A stretch of 64,000 nt of DNA from Lewinellaceae bacterium (GCA_016719605.1 JADJYW010000012.1:248001-312000); one strand, 5' to 3'. Numbered from the stretch's first letter, positions 1 through 8,885 are shown. Notes: a model not told the origin generated them from the letters alone. Numbers and translations are program-made.

Positions 1-1272
1 GCCCGGTCGCTGTCGAAAGTGAACAGCGAGGAATTGCAGTGGTAAATGCGCAGCGTATTTAATCCGGTCGTTCGGAGTGGCGGCATAGTACAGGTCGGCG
101 TTGAACTCGCGGCGGTCCTGGTAGTCGTCCTGCTTGAATTCGGCTGCACTGTACGCCTGCCGTTTGCTGAGCCAGGTAGCCGGCGCATCGCTGTACATCC
201 GGTTGGCATTGGCCGACAACTGGAGGGTACGCCGGGGACTGATCGCCCAGGTCGTTTTCCCGAAAAAATTGTAGAGGTCGAAGCCGGTTTTTTCTTTGTG
301 CCCGTCGTCCGATTTCCAACTACCGTCCAGCAGCCAGGAAAACTTGCCCGCCTGACGGCTGTGGCTGATATCCACGGAATGGAAGTCGTTGTAGCGGCGG
401 TATCCGGCGGATTGTGGGGCGTGGTTGTAGGCGCCATAGTTGAGATGGAGCCGGGTTTGGGGTACGGCATCCGCCTGGCGGGTGATGACGTTTACTACGC
501 CGCCCATGGCGCTGGAACCGTACAGGGAAGAGTATGCGCCCCGCACCACTTCGATGCGTTCGATGGAGCTAAGCGGCACCAGATTCCAGAGTGCGCCGCC
601 CGACTCCGGGCTGAGCGCAGGGCGACCGTCAATGAGCAGCAACACGCGGTTGCCGATACCGCCGCCGGCTACTTCCGAGGCGCCGCGGATAGAAAATGCC
701 TGCACATTGGCGCCTCCGGAGCGGGTGACCACCACGCCCGGCATATCATCGAATGCCTGATCGAACGTTGTAATCCGGCGTTCCTGAAGTTGTTTATTGG
801 AGATCACACCGATGCTCGCAGGCGCCAGTTTGATGGCCTGGGAGCGCAGGCTTGCCGTCACGACGACTTCGCCAACAGGTAGTGCTACCGGCTGAAGTAC
901 CATCGCTATCCAGTGGCGTTGGCCGGCGACTACTTCCACGTCTTTTGCCACGAAGTCCTGATAGCCGAGGTACGAGGCAACCAGTGTGTATGTGCCTGCC
1001 GGCAAACCGGTCAGACGGAAGTCGCCGGTGGGTTCGGCCATGCCCCCGAACGGGGCATCCAGCAAGCGGACGGAGGCCAACGGCAGCGCTTCTCCGGTTT
1101 CAGCGTCCCGGATGGTGCCTTCGATACTGCCCGATGCGGTCACCGGTAAAACAGCGGACGCGGCTTGCTGCCCCTGCGCGGATACGCACAGGAAACAAAC
1201 AAGCCACGTCCACGCCACATTTTTTAAAATTTCAACATGCACGATCGACAGGCTGCGGTTGGTCGCGGGCAT
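1..1272 (-). CDS. TonB-dependent receptor, N-terminal part (cut by left edge)
   Basis: Outer-membrane receptor for TonB-driven uptake; substrate unknown. Reading right to left, a signal sequence leads into a carboxypeptidase-like beta-sandwich (about residues 50-130: GTIRDAETGE, then ASYLGYQDF) and a plug domain containing DQAFDDMPGVVV, IDGRPALSPESGG, IERIEVVRGAYSSLYGSSA and GGVVNVITR. The first barrel strands follow and the gene leaves the window. The ATG at 1272 overlaps the stop of the upstream lipoprotein gene (TAATG), which suggests translational coupling. Near position 55 the frame that gives a plausible barrel (TLRIYHCNSSLFTF) is offset by one base from the frame upstream, so a small indel is likely there. 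Family call is firm; the ligand cannot be told. Confidence 0.9.
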   Translation of the reverse strand, partial: MPATNRSLSIVHVEILKNVAWTWLVCFLCVSAQGQQAASAVLPVTASGSIEGTIRDAETGEALPLASVRLLDAPFGGMAEPTGDFRLTGLPAGTYTLVASYLGYQDFVAKDVEVVAGQRHWIAMVLQPVALPVGEVVVTASLRSQAIKLAPASIGVISNKQLQERRITTFDQAFDDMPGVVVTRSGGANVQAFSIRGASEVAGGGIGNRVLLLIDGRPALSPESGGALWNLVPLSSIERIEVVRGAYSSLYGSSAMGGVVNVITRQADAVPQTRLHLNYGAYNHAPQSAGYRRYNDFHSVDISHSRQAGKFSWLLDGSWKSDDGHKEKTGFDLYNFFGKTTWAISPRRTLQLSANANRMYSDAPATWLSKRQAYSAAEFKQDDYQDRREFNADLYYAATPNDRIKYAAHLPLQFLAVHFRQRPG

Positions 1273-1892
1273 TAGTACCATTGGTTTACAAAATCAAAGT
1301 CTGCTTTGAAATTGATCTCTTTTTGTTCGCCTTCGGCAATGTCAAAAGAAAGCGGAGCCGGGAAATTGAAAATCGGGGCAATGACACCGGGAGCGACGCG
1401 CACCCGAATGACGATACCGTGGCTCGTTTGATCGGGATTGCCCCAGTGCACACCCAGTGTGGCCGTTTTTTTGCTTGGGTCGGTCACCAGGTCGTGGCGG
1501 AAGCCGAGGGCCAGTGCGGAATAAGTGCCGGGTTCCAGTTCCAGTTCGTAGTCGTATGTCGTTTTGCCCGGGACGTATGTGAGGATGAGCGGGTTTTGGG
1601 AATTGTACGGTGCGCCCACCGCGAAGGTGCCGCCCAGCACATTGGGGCCGAAGAAATCGTCGGGCACTTCTCCCCAGCCGGCAAGCGGATCAAGGCTGAA
1701 TTTAGGGAAAAGGGTCAGTTGCACCTCGCCGCTGTCCTGCCAGGCAGCCCAGGTGTCGGGATTTTCGATAGTGATGGAGCCGTACACCGGTGGCTCGGCT
1801 TCGTCTTTTTTGCAGGCGCCAAGGGAAACGGCCACCGCGAGCGCCGCAATGGCGAGGAAATGAAATGGTTGGTGTGTTTTTACGATAGACAT
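1272..1892 (-). CDS. lipoprotein of unknown function paired with the TonB receptor
   Basis: A 206-residue lipoprotein. The start at 1892 is chosen over a longer frame because it gives a clean signal peptide with lipobox SLGAC (Cys27) followed by KKDE. The mature part is a single domain of about 170 residues with many beta-prone stretches and no motif I recognise. It lies directly upstream of and overlaps the TonB receptor gene (TAATG), so it is probably a surface or periplasmic accessory of that receptor, for instance a ligand-binding partner. That role is inferred from position only. Confidence 0.75.
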   Translation of the reverse strand: MSIVKTHQPFHFLAIAALAVAVSLGACKKDEAEPPVYGSITIENPDTWAAWQDSGEVQLTLFPKFSLDPLAGWGEVPDDFFGPNVLGGTFAVGAPYNSQNPLILTYVPGKTTYDYELELEPGTYSALALGFRHDLVTDPSKKTATLGVHWGNPDQTSHGIVIRVRVAPGVIAPIFNFPAPLSFDIAEGEQKEINFKADFDFVNQWY

Positions 1893-1964
1893 AGTGTAGA
1901 AATGTTTAGGTCGGCTGGACGGGGTGATTTTTCCCGAAAGGGTAGGGGCGTCCAAAACCGGGTG

Positions 1965-1972
1965 CAAACCTA
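1965..1972 (-). promoter_or_regulatory. Bacteroidota -7 box TAGGTTTG for the lipoprotein/receptor operon
   Basis: The minus strand reads TAGGTTTG, a full match to the TAnnTTTG consensus of the Bacteroidota primary sigma factor. It predicts a start near 1961 and a leader of about 70 nt before the ATG at 1892. No clear TTG-type -33 element was seen. Confidence 0.45.
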
Positions 1973-2048
1973 TGGCTGTCGAAAACGGGGAAGTTCACGG
2001 TAGTGTCATAATATGAGCGGGGGTGTTTTTTTGTGCGTAGCCCGGGTT

Positions 2049-3347
2049 TCAAGAGCGGGTTGTCCGTTGCCAGGTGTTGTCGCGGATACCGCGCACCCAT
2101 TTGAAAAAACCATCGGTGAGGGCGATGTTCATGGCAAGAAAGTAGGCGATGTTTTTGAGCAGGATGATTGGCCTGGACAGTAGTTGGTTTTGGATATAAT
2201 TTAGTACAAAAACACCCGCTGTGCCCACCAACAGTAACCAAAACAGCACGCGAAAAGCCTGGTCTTGCAGCCCCAGAAAGCCCGACGAAAGCAAAATAGC
2301 CAGCAGAAAAAAACCGCCAAACCAGCGCAGTACTTTGTGGGAAAAAAAGGCAAACCCAAGTCGTGTGACCGGCGGCAACACCCAGCGCCGGAAGCGGGCG
2401 AGATTTTGGAAACTCCCGGCGGCAATGCGTTTTTTTCGCCGGTACTCGTCCGCTACCCGATGCGTGGCGCCTTCGTAACACACTGCGTCCAGATCGTTGA
2501 TTGCCTGGTAGCCGCGCTCCAGCACACGGAACACGAGCCAAAAATCGTCTACCAGCGAACGCGGCGGGATCGGTTCAAACAGATCGGCACGGAAAGCATA
2601 GCAACCGCCGAAAGGGCCAATCATCATGCCCCAGGCAAGTCCTTCCCGGTTTTTCAAGCCCACTTCGCCACTCAGGTAGCGCTCTTCGCTGCGGCTGATA
2701 CCCTGCACGCGCAGGCCCTCACTGCGCATATTGGCGTCCACCACACCGATACGGTCGTTTTTGAAATGCCGAACCAGATTATATAAGGTGTCAGGTTCCA
2801 GCATGACGCTGGCGTCGGTGAGTAGAAAGATGTGCCGGGGTGAAGGTTGCTGGTTGGAGGGTTTCGGGTTGGAAGGTTGGAGGGTTTCGGGGTTGCCCGC
2901 CGTAGCCTTGGCGAGGGCGGGGTGAAAGATCTGCTCGAAGTCTGCTTGCGCACGCGCGGCGAGGTCGTTGATGACAGGCGGCTTGCCGCGGCGTTTGGGA
3001 AAAAGAGAAAAATGGGCGTGGGGTAGGGGAAAATGAATATCGAACGCATGGGCGACCAGATCATTGGTGCGATCGGTAGAGCAGTCGGAGCCGATGTAGA
3101 TGCGCAGTTTTTCGGGTGGATAGTTCAGTTTGGTCAGGCTGTAAATTTTTGGCCCGATGACACGCTCCTCATTGTGTACCGACATGAGTACGGAAACCAC
3201 CGGCAGGTCGGGGTCGTCGGGCGTGAAGATTATCGCATTAGGGCGCTTGCCACGGGCCAAAAAGCGCATCAACAACGGATAAAACACATAACTGTGCAGC
3301 AGCGCCAGCATGCTGCCCCAGAAAATGATCTGAGCGGCGAATTGCAT
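2049..3347 (-). CDS. family 2 glycosyltransferase, membrane-bound
   Basis: Predicted processive or polyprenyl-linked glycosyltransferase of 432 residues. An N-terminal membrane helix (about 5-27) precedes a GT-A catalytic domain with VLMSVHNEE (53-61), SDCSTDRT (87-94), the TDAS metal-site region (177-180), VDDFWLVFRVLERGY and a basic RRKKR segment, followed by at least three C-terminal membrane helices. Donor and acceptor are unknown. Residues about 148-170 are an N/P/S/Q-rich insert encoded by a 17-bp direct repeat (2852-2868 and 2875-2891); it breaks the catalytic domain between conserved blocks. The start codon lies just after a TACCTTTG promoter box, so the mRNA may be almost leaderless. 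It is monocistronic in this window. Confidence 0.88.
   Translation of the reverse strand: MQFAAQIIFWGSMLALLHSYVFYPLLMRFLARGKRPNAIIFTPDDPDLPVVSVLMSVHNEERVIGPKIYSLTKLNYPPEKLRIYIGSDCSTDRTNDLVAHAFDIHFPLPHAHFSLFPKRRGKPPVINDLAARAQADFEQIFHPALAKATAGNPETLQPSNPKPSNQQPSPRHIFLLTDASVMLEPDTLYNLVRHFKNDRIGVVDANMRSEGLRVQGISRSEERYLSGEVGLKNREGLAWGMMIGPFGGCYAFRADLFEPIPPRSLVDDFWLVFRVLERGYQAINDLDAVCYEGATHRVADEYRRKKRIAAGSFQNLARFRRWVLPPVTRLGFAFFSHKVLRWFGGFFLLAILLSSGFLGLQDQAFRVLFWLLLVGTAGVFVLNYIQNQLLSRPIILLKNIAYFLAMNIALTDGFFKWVRGIRDNTWQRTTRS
2852..2891. repeat. 17-bp direct repeat inside the glycosyltransferase gene
   Basis: GGTTGGAGGGTTTCGGG occurs at 2852-2868 and again at 2875-2891 (period 23) on the plus strand. 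It encodes the low-complexity insert of the glycosyltransferase. Its G/T-rich, C-poor composition resembles the intergenic word-repeats elsewhere in the window. Confidence 0.85.
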
Positions 3348-3351
3348 GCGG

Positions 3352-3359
3352 CAAAGGTA
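3352..3359 (-). promoter_or_regulatory. -7 box TACCTTTG at the glycosyltransferase start
   Basis: The minus strand reads TACCTTTG ending 4 nt before the ATG at 3347. The predicted transcript would begin within a few bases of the start codon, so it would be leaderless or nearly so. Confidence 0.4.
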
Positions 3360-3458
3360 TATTCATTTAAAACGCCCACTGCGGCTTTGTCCCGTCATCC
3401 GGTCCAGACGCCGTTACAATTTTTACAAAAGCAATGAATATCGAAACCAGGGAGAATC

Positions 3459-3487
3459 TTGCAGACACGCCATTTTTCGTACCTTCG
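3459..3487 (+). promoter_or_regulatory. likely gyrA promoter (TTG, 18 bp, TACCTTCG)
   Basis: TTG at 3459-3461 and TACCTTCG at 3480-3487 are spaced by 18 bp, close to the Bacteroidota -33/-7 arrangement with one mismatch (C for T) in the -7 box. It predicts a leader of about 70 nt for gyrA. Confidence 0.4.
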
Positions 3488-3562
3488 CCCGCCGATTTGA
3501 AAAAACGGCGAGCATACCCGCCCAAATCGCACATTGTCATTTGTAAATCGTAAAACGCAAGA

Positions 3563-6041
3563 ATGGAGTCGAGGATCGTTCCTATCAACATTGAAGACGA
3601 ACTAAAAACCGCGTACATTGACTATTCCATGTCGGTGATCGTCAGCCGAGCGCTGCCCGATGTACGCGACGGCCTGAAACCAGTACACCGGCGCGTGCTC
3701 TATGGCATGCTGGACCTCGGCGTGGCCTATAACAAACCCTACAAAAAATCGGCCCGTATCGTCGGTGAAGTACTGGGGAAATACCACCCCCACGGCGACA
3801 GCTCCGTGTATGATACCATGGTGCGTATGGCTCAGGAGTGGAGCCTGCGCTATCCCCTGGTAGACGGGCAGGGCAACTTTGGTTCGATGGATGGCGACAG
3901 CCCGGCGGCCATGCGTTACACCGAGGCACGTCTGCGCCGCGTAGCCGACGAGATGCTGGGTGATATTGACAAAGAAACCGTTGATTTTCAACTCAATTTC
4001 GACGACTCGCTCGAAGAGCCAACCGTACTGCCCACCAAGTTTCCCAACCTGTTGGTAAACGGCTCCAGTGGTATCGCCGTCGGTATGGCCACCAACATGA
4101 TGCCGCATAACCTCGTCGAGGTGTGCGCCGCCATCACCGCCGCCGTGGACAACCCCGAGATTGACGTTGAGGAGCTCATGCAGCATGTACTAGCCCCGAT
4201 TTCCCTACCGGCGGCATCATCCACGGACTTTCGGGCATCAAGGAAGGGTTTCGCACCGGCCGCGGCCGCGTGGTGGTGCGTTCCAAAACCGAGATCGAAA
4301 CCGACGAAAAAGGCCGCGAAGCCATCATCGTCACCGAAATCCCGTACCAGGTCAACAAGGCTATGCTGATCACCAAGATCGCCGAACTGGTCAATGAAAA
4401 AAAAGTACTGGGCATCTCCGACGTGCGCGACGAGTCGAATCGCGAAGGAGTGCGCATCGTCATCGAGGTCAAACGCGACGCCGCTGCCAACGTGATTCTC
4501 AGCCAGTTGTTCAAACTGACGCCCCTGCAAACGAGTTACGGCATCAACAATATCGCCCTTGTTAACGGGCGCCCGCGCACTCTGAACCTGCTGGATATGG
4601 TCACGGAATTCATCAAGTTCCGCCTCGAAGTGATCGTGCGGCGCACCAAGTTTGAACTGCGCAAAGCCGAAGAACGCGCCCACATTCTGGAGGGTTTGCT
4701 CATCGCGCTGGATCACCTGGACGAAGTCATCGCGCTCATCCGCGCTTCCAAAGATGCCGAACAGGCCCGCGAGGGCCTCATGGAGCGCTTTGGTTTGTCC
4801 GAAATTCAGGCACGGGCCATCCTCGCCATGCGTTTGCAACAACTCACCGGCCTGGAGCGCGACAAAGTGCGGGCCGAGTACGATGACTTGCAACGCAAAA
4901 TAGCCGAATTCAAAGCCATTCTGGCCGATGAAATGCTCCAGCGGGGTATTATCAAGGAAGAACTGCGGGAAATTTCAGAGCGCTACGGTGATGCCCGCCG
5001 CACCGCCATCGAAATTGACGACGCCGACATCAGCATCGAAGACCTCATCGAAGACGAGGAGGTGGTCATTACCATCAGCCACGCCGGCTACATCAAGCGC
5101 ACACCCAGCACCGAATACCGTGCCCAGGGCCGGGGCGGCCGCGGTGCCCAGGGCGTTCGCACCCGCGATGAGGATTTTGTGGAACACATGTTTGTGGCCA
5201 CCAACCACCAGACCATCCTGCTGTTCACCGAAAGCGGGCGCTGCTTCTGGCTGAAAGTCTACGAAATACCGGAAGGCGGTAAAACCACTGCCGGACGTGT
5301 CATCCAAAACCTGCTGAACATCCCCAAGGAAGACCGGGTGCGCGCCTATATTATACTCCGGAAAAAACTGGACGACGAGGAATTCATCCATGGCCACTAC
5401 ATCATTTTCTGCACCAAACGCGGCCAGATCAAAAAAACCTTGCTGGAGGCCTACTCCCGGCCGCGCCAGGGCGGAATCAACGCGATCGAGATCAACGAAG
5501 GCGATGCTCTGATAGAGGCCAAACTGACGAATGGCAACAACGAAATCCTGCTTGCTGTGCAAAGCGGACGCGCTATCCGGTTCAACGAGCAGGACGTGCG
5601 CCCTATGGGCCGCGGCGCTGCCGGGGTGCGCGGTATCCGGGTAGACAACGAGAACGACGATACCGTAGTCGGCATGGTGTGCGTAGACCCGGCCGATACC
5701 ACGACTACAATACTTGTTGTTTCGGAAAAAGGATCGGCAAACGCTCGGCACTCGAAGAATACCCGACCCACGGCCAAGGAGGGAAAGGGGTGAAAACCAT
5801 GCAGGTTACCGCCAAAACCGGCAATCTTGTGGCCATAAAGTCCGTGACCGACGAGGACGATCTGATGATCACCACTACCAGTGGAGTTACCATCCGTACT
5901 GCAGTGAACGAAATGCGCGTGATGGGCCGCAATACCCAGGGCGTAAAAGTGATTCGACTCGGCGATAACGACGAAATCGCCGATGTGACTGTCGTGAAAA
6001 TAGCCGAAGAGGACACCCTGGAGATAGAAACCGAAGCGTAG
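3563..6041 (+). CDS. gyrA: DNA gyrase subunit A (two frame breaks)
   Basis: Breakage-reunion subunit of DNA gyrase, about 826 residues when repaired. The N-terminal domain has VSRALPDVRDGLKPVHRR, the resistance-determining region HPHGDSSVYDT with wild-type Ser80 and Asp84 (E. coli Ser83 and Asp87), and the catalytic Tyr119 in AAMRYTEAR. The C-terminal wheel carries the GyrA box QGRGGRG, which separates it from ParC. The frame breaks in a C4 run at 4194-4197, where one more C restores APDFPTGGIIHG, and at 5734, where one more T restores SEKGFGKRSALEEY. Both fit single-base deletions in the assembly. pyrR follows 14 bp downstream. Confidence 0.97.
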
Positions 6042-6054
6042 TCAATAATACACC

Positions 6055-6603
6055 ATGAATGACGGTGGAAAAAATCTGCTTGCACACGAGCGGTTCGGTC
6101 TGACAATCGAACGCTTGTGCCACCAGTTGATCGAAGACTGGGGAGATTTCTCCGATGCCTGTGTCGTCGGTATTCAGCCGCGTGGGGTGCCGCTTTCGGA
6201 TCGGATACACGACCGCTTGCAGGTACTCACCGGAAACCATCGGATTCAGTATGGCCGGCTGGATATCACGTTTTATCGCGACGACTTTCGGATGCACGAT
6301 ACCCCCCTCGCGCCACACCCGAACGAAATGGATTTTGTCGTAACCGGCAAAAAAGTCCTGCTGGTGGACGATGTGCTCTACACGGGGCGCACGATTCAGG
6401 CTGCTCTGGCAGCGCTTCAGCATTACGGCCGGCCGCAAATGGTCGAACTGGTGGTGCTGGTAGATCGGCGTTTCAACCGGCACCTGCCCATTCAGGCTGA
6501 CTACACCGGTCTGATCGTAGACGCCCTTGACGAGGCTTATGTAAAAGTGCACTGGAAGGAAATACACGGTCAGGACGAGGTCCTGCTTTTTGATAAAAAA
6601 TGA
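6055..6603 (+). CDS. pyrR: PyrR-type bifunctional pyrimidine regulator / uracil phosphoribosyltransferase
   Basis: A 182-residue phosphoribosyltransferase-fold protein. The PRPP loop is VLLVDDVLYTGRTIQAAL (from residue 101); other PyrR-like segments are GIQPRGVPLSDRI and DITFYRDDF. In the family it converts uracil plus PRPP to UMP and can bind pyr mRNA leaders. The stop codon overlaps the pyrB start (ATGA at 6600-6603), so the two are co-translated. No attenuator-like leader was seen between gyrA and pyrR, so RNA-based regulation is not supported here. Confidence 0.93.
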   Translation: MNDGGKNLLAHERFGLTIERLCHQLIEDWGDFSDACVVGIQPRGVPLSDRIHDRLQVLTGNHRIQYGRLDITFYRDDFRMHDTPLAPHPNEMDFVVTGKKVLLVDDVLYTGRTIQAALAALQHYGRPQMVELVVLVDRRFNRHLPIQADYTGLIVDALDEAYVKVHWKEIHGQDEVLLFDKK

Positions 6604-7526
6604 AACAGCTTTCCACACGCCACCTGATCGGCATCAAAAATATCACCGAAGCCGATATCCAGCTCATCTTCGAGACGGCCGATAATTTCAAGGAGGTTAT
6701 CAACCGCCCGATCAAAAAAGTGCCTTCTTTGCGCGATATCACGGTGGCTAATTTGTTTTTTGAGAGCAGCACCCGCACCCGAGTCTCCTTCGAACTGGCG
6801 GAGCGCCGCCTGAGCGCCGATATCGTCAATTTCACCGCCTCTTCATCCAGTGTCAGCAAAGGCGAGACCCTGCTCGACACCGTGAATAACATCCTGGCGA
6901 TGAAGGTAGACATGGTGGTTATGCGTCACCCCGCACCGGGCGCGTGTGTATTTTTGTCCAAATATATCCCCGCCAACATCATCAACGCCGGCGACGGCAC
7001 CCATGAACACCCTACCCAGGCACTGCTTGATGCCTACTCGATCCGGGAAAAACTCGGCGATGTGGCCGGAAAAAACGTGGCAATTATCGGAGACATCCTG
7101 CACAGCCGCGTAGCGCTGAGTAATGTGTTTTGTTTGCTGAAACTCGGAGCCAGGGTTCGTGTTTGCGGGCCGCCAACGCTTATCCCAAAATACTATGCAG
7201 AACTCGGCGTGGAGGTTTCGCACAATGTGCGTGACACCCTGCGCTGGTGCGACGTAGCCAACGTTCTGCGGATACAACTGGAACGGCAGGATATCAAGTA
7301 CTTTCCCAGTTTGCGCGAGTACCACCAGTATTTCGGCATCACCCGCGACATGCTGGACGGCCTCGACAAGCCGATTGTCGTCATGCACCCCGGCCCCATC
7401 AACCGCGGGGTGGAAATCACGACCGATGTAGCCGACAGCCGCCAAAGCATTATTTTGCAACAGGTAGAAAACGGCGTAGCTATTCGAATGGCTGTGCTCT
7501 ATCTGTTGGCTGCGCAGCGTGCATAA
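6600..7526 (+). CDS. pyrB: aspartate carbamoyltransferase, catalytic subunit
   Basis: Catalyses carbamoyl phosphate plus L-aspartate to carbamoyl-aspartate, the first committed step of pyrimidine synthesis. The 308-residue length is normal. The carbamoyl-phosphate loop SSTRTRVSFE begins at about residue 56, followed by VSKGETLLDT, HPTQALLDAYSI and HPGPINRGVEI near the aspartate site. No regulatory subunit (pyrI) gene is adjacent. It overlaps pyrR by 4 nt and is the last gene of the gyrA-pyrR-pyrB run; the next gene has its own promoter-like box. Confidence 0.96.
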   Translation: MKQLSTRHLIGIKNITEADIQLIFETADNFKEVINRPIKKVPSLRDITVANLFFESSTRTRVSFELAERRLSADIVNFTASSSSVSKGETLLDTVNNILAMKVDMVVMRHPAPGACVFLSKYIPANIINAGDGTHEHPTQALLDAYSIREKLGDVAGKNVAIIGDILHSRVALSNVFCLLKLGARVRVCGPPTLIPKYYAELGVEVSHNVRDTLRWCDVANVLRIQLERQDIKYFPSLREYHQYFGITRDMLDGLDKPIVVMHPGPINRGVEITTDVADSRQSIILQQVENGVAIRMAVLYLLAAQRA

Positions 7527-7556
7527 ATATCCCTGAAGTATTTCTTTTCTGTTTGC

Positions 7557-7587
7557 TTGGAGAATCAGTGGGAGCCCGCTACTTTCG
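7557..7587 (+). promoter_or_regulatory. likely promoter of the CBS gene (TTG, 20 bp, TACTTTCG)
   Basis: TTG at 7557-7559 and TACTTTCG at 7580-7587 are separated by 20 bp, one mismatch from the Bacteroidota -7 consensus. It lies in the 121-bp gap between pyrB and the CBS-domain gene. Confidence 0.35.
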
Positions 7588-7647
7588 GCCAAAATTATTT
7601 TTTGAAAAAAATATCTACTGACTTGTCATTCAAAATGCACTTGGCCT

Positions 7648-8073
7648 ATGATGAACGAACGCATACAAACGATTATGACCTCAAACGTCATCACCCTTAC
7701 TCCCGGTGACACCCTTGGGCAGGCCCGGGAAATTTTCATGTCCAAACGTATCCACCACTTGCCTATCGTTGATGGAAAGAAACTCGTCGGGCTGATCACC
7801 TCCTGGGATATGTTCAAACTCGGACTCTCGGCTGTAGCCTACCAGGATATGCGGGTGAGCGAGGTGATGACCACCCATCTGGCCACCCTGGATCCCGATC
7901 AACATATCGGTGCTGCTGCCGAGGTGCTGATGGAGCACCTGTTCCACGCCATCCCTATTGTGAACGACAAACACGAACTGATGGGCATCGTTACTACATA
8001 CGATGTGCTGCGCTATGAGTACCTGAAAGAGTATCCGGAGAGTTTGGACAAGTTTATTCCGGACAATATGTAG
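7648..8073 (+). CDS. CBS-domain pair protein
   Basis: A 141-residue protein made almost entirely of two CBS motifs (about residues 1-60 and 70-130). Typical segments are IMTSNVITLTPGDTL, HHLPIVDGKKLVGLITSWD, MTTHLATLDPDQHIG and AIPIVNDKHELMGIVT. Such stand-alone pairs bind adenine nucleotides or similar ligands and act as sensors of energy state; no target domain is present. Two ATG codons stand in tandem at the start, and either may be used. A hairpin terminator follows. Confidence 0.9.
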   Translation: MMNERIQTIMTSNVITLTPGDTLGQAREIFMSKRIHHLPIVDGKKLVGLITSWDMFKLGLSAVAYQDMRVSEVMTTHLATLDPDQHIGAAAEVLMEHLFHAIPIVNDKHELMGIVTTYDVLRYEYLKEYPESLDKFIPDNM

Positions 8074-8094
8074 AAAAAAAACAGTCGGTTTTTT

Positions 8095-8132
8095 GTTGCG
8101 GCATCGAGGACAGAGCGTCCCGGTGCCGCAAC
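8095..8132 (+). terminator. hairpin terminator after the CBS gene
   Basis: GTTGCGGCA (8095-8103) pairs with TGCCGCAAC (8124-8132), with further partial pairing inside. It lies 22 bp after the CBS stop and is followed by a short T-rich stretch. Confidence 0.55.
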
Positions 8133-8172
8133 TATTTTCAGGTCGAGCTGTTCTTCTGCCCAAAAATCCAGC

Positions 8173-8640
8173 ATGTCTGTTTATACATTAAAACGCATCC
8201 AGCACTTGCCCATCCCAATTGAAACGGCGTGGGATTTCTTTTCTTCGCCGGCTAATCTCCAGAAAATTACGCCATCCTACATGGGTTTTCACATCAAATC
8301 TGATCCGGAGTGGCTGGGCAAGATGTATCCCGGCCAAATTATTACCTACACGGTCAGCCCCTTGTTGGGTATTCCGCTTTTCTGGATGACCGAGATCACG
8401 CATGTTCAGGAGGGTACTTATTTTGTGGATGAGCAACGCATAGGCCCATACGCCCTGTGGCACCACCAACACCATTTTAAAGCCATACCCGGTGGGGTGG
8501 AAGCAACCGACCTCGTGCATTATCGCCTGCCAATGGGCATTCTCGGGCGTTTTGCCCACTGGCTTTTTGTGGGCCGCCAGTTGCGCAGCATTTTTGACTA
8601 CCGCTACCGCGTGCTGGAAGAGCGCTTTGGAAAAATGTAA
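8173..8640 (+). CDS. SRPBCC-fold (START-like) protein
   Basis: A 155-residue protein of the SRPBCC/polyketide-cyclase-like fold that binds hydrophobic ligands. It opens with the usual pattern of the family (LPIPIETAWDFFSSPANL) and has MYPGQIITY, LFWMTEITHV and a C-terminal helix rich in aromatic and basic residues (FDYRYRVLEERFGK). No signal peptide, so it is cytosolic. Ligand and role are unknown. It is separated from the CBS gene by a terminator and ends 12 bp before a perfect palindrome. Confidence 0.85.
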   Translation: MSVYTLKRIQHLPIPIETAWDFFSSPANLQKITPSYMGFHIKSDPEWLGKMYPGQIITYTVSPLLGIPLFWMTEITHVQEGTYFVDEQRIGPYALWHHQHHFKAIPGGVEATDLVHYRLPMGILGRFAHWLFVGRQLRSIFDYRYRVLEERFGKM

Positions 8641-8649
8641 CAGCAATAC

Positions 8650-8815
8650 AAAAGCCGGCGGGAAATTTCCCGCCGGCTTCGCACTCGTTTTCAAATTGAC
8701 GGTACTTGTTACCGTCCTGCGTGCTCCCGTTGTTGCCTTTGGCCGACATACCCTTTTTTCAAAGGTCGAAAACACACTCTTTTCAGGCCCTTAGCCGCGC
8801 ATAATTTCTTTTGAC
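8650..8815 (-). ncRNA. candidate small RNA (or very short leader transcript)
   Basis: A self-contained transcription unit seems to lie on the minus strand between convergent genes. It has a full -7 box TACTTTTG (8827-8820), an internal hairpin GACGGTA-5 nt-TACCGTC (8717-8699), and a terminal GC-rich palindrome (8679-8652) followed by TTTT in the minus direction. The predicted RNA is about 165 nt. An open frame starting at 8749 crosses the palindrome without a stop and runs into the SRPBCC gene, so a protein product is less likely. It matches no RNA family I know. Confidence 0.35.
8652..8679. terminator. perfect 28-nt palindrome, bidirectional terminator
   Basis: The two 14-nt halves are exactly complementary (core AGCCGGCGGG). 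In the minus direction it is followed by TTTTGT, as for an intrinsic terminator; in the plus direction it lies 12 bp after the SRPBCC stop. It probably serves convergent transcripts. Confidence 0.7.
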
Positions 8816-8819
8816 GGCA

Positions 8820-8827
8820 CAAAAGTA
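8820..8827 (-). promoter_or_regulatory. -7 box TACTTTTG driving the candidate small RNA
   Basis: Full match to TAnnTTTG on the minus strand. A TTTG lies 27 bp upstream, further than the usual spacing, so the -33 element is doubtful. Confidence 0.35.
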
Positions 8828-8885
8828 TAGGGCATTTTTTTAAAAAAGTATGCACAAATTTTCCACTTTTTTCCCACTTGGGTTT

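Noticed and set aside
46..2003. Long plus-strand open frames at 46-882 and 852-2003
   Set aside because: They lie opposite the TonB receptor and lipoprotein genes, whose conserved motifs are clear on the minus strand; the plus-strand translations are compositionally odd and lack family features.
3563..6041. Programmed frameshifting or true pseudogenisation in gyrA
   Set aside because: Two breaks in one essential gene, each repaired by one base, and many similar breaks elsewhere fit assembly indels better; no slippery-site and pseudoknot arrangement was seen.
6041..6055. PyrR-binding attenuator in front of pyrR
   Set aside because: Only 13 bp separate gyrA and pyrR; there is no room for an attenuator leader there.
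8477..8775. Small protein genes on the minus strand within 8477-8775
   Set aside because: Both frames read through the terminator palindrome and into the antisense of the SRPBCC gene; no stop near the hairpin.
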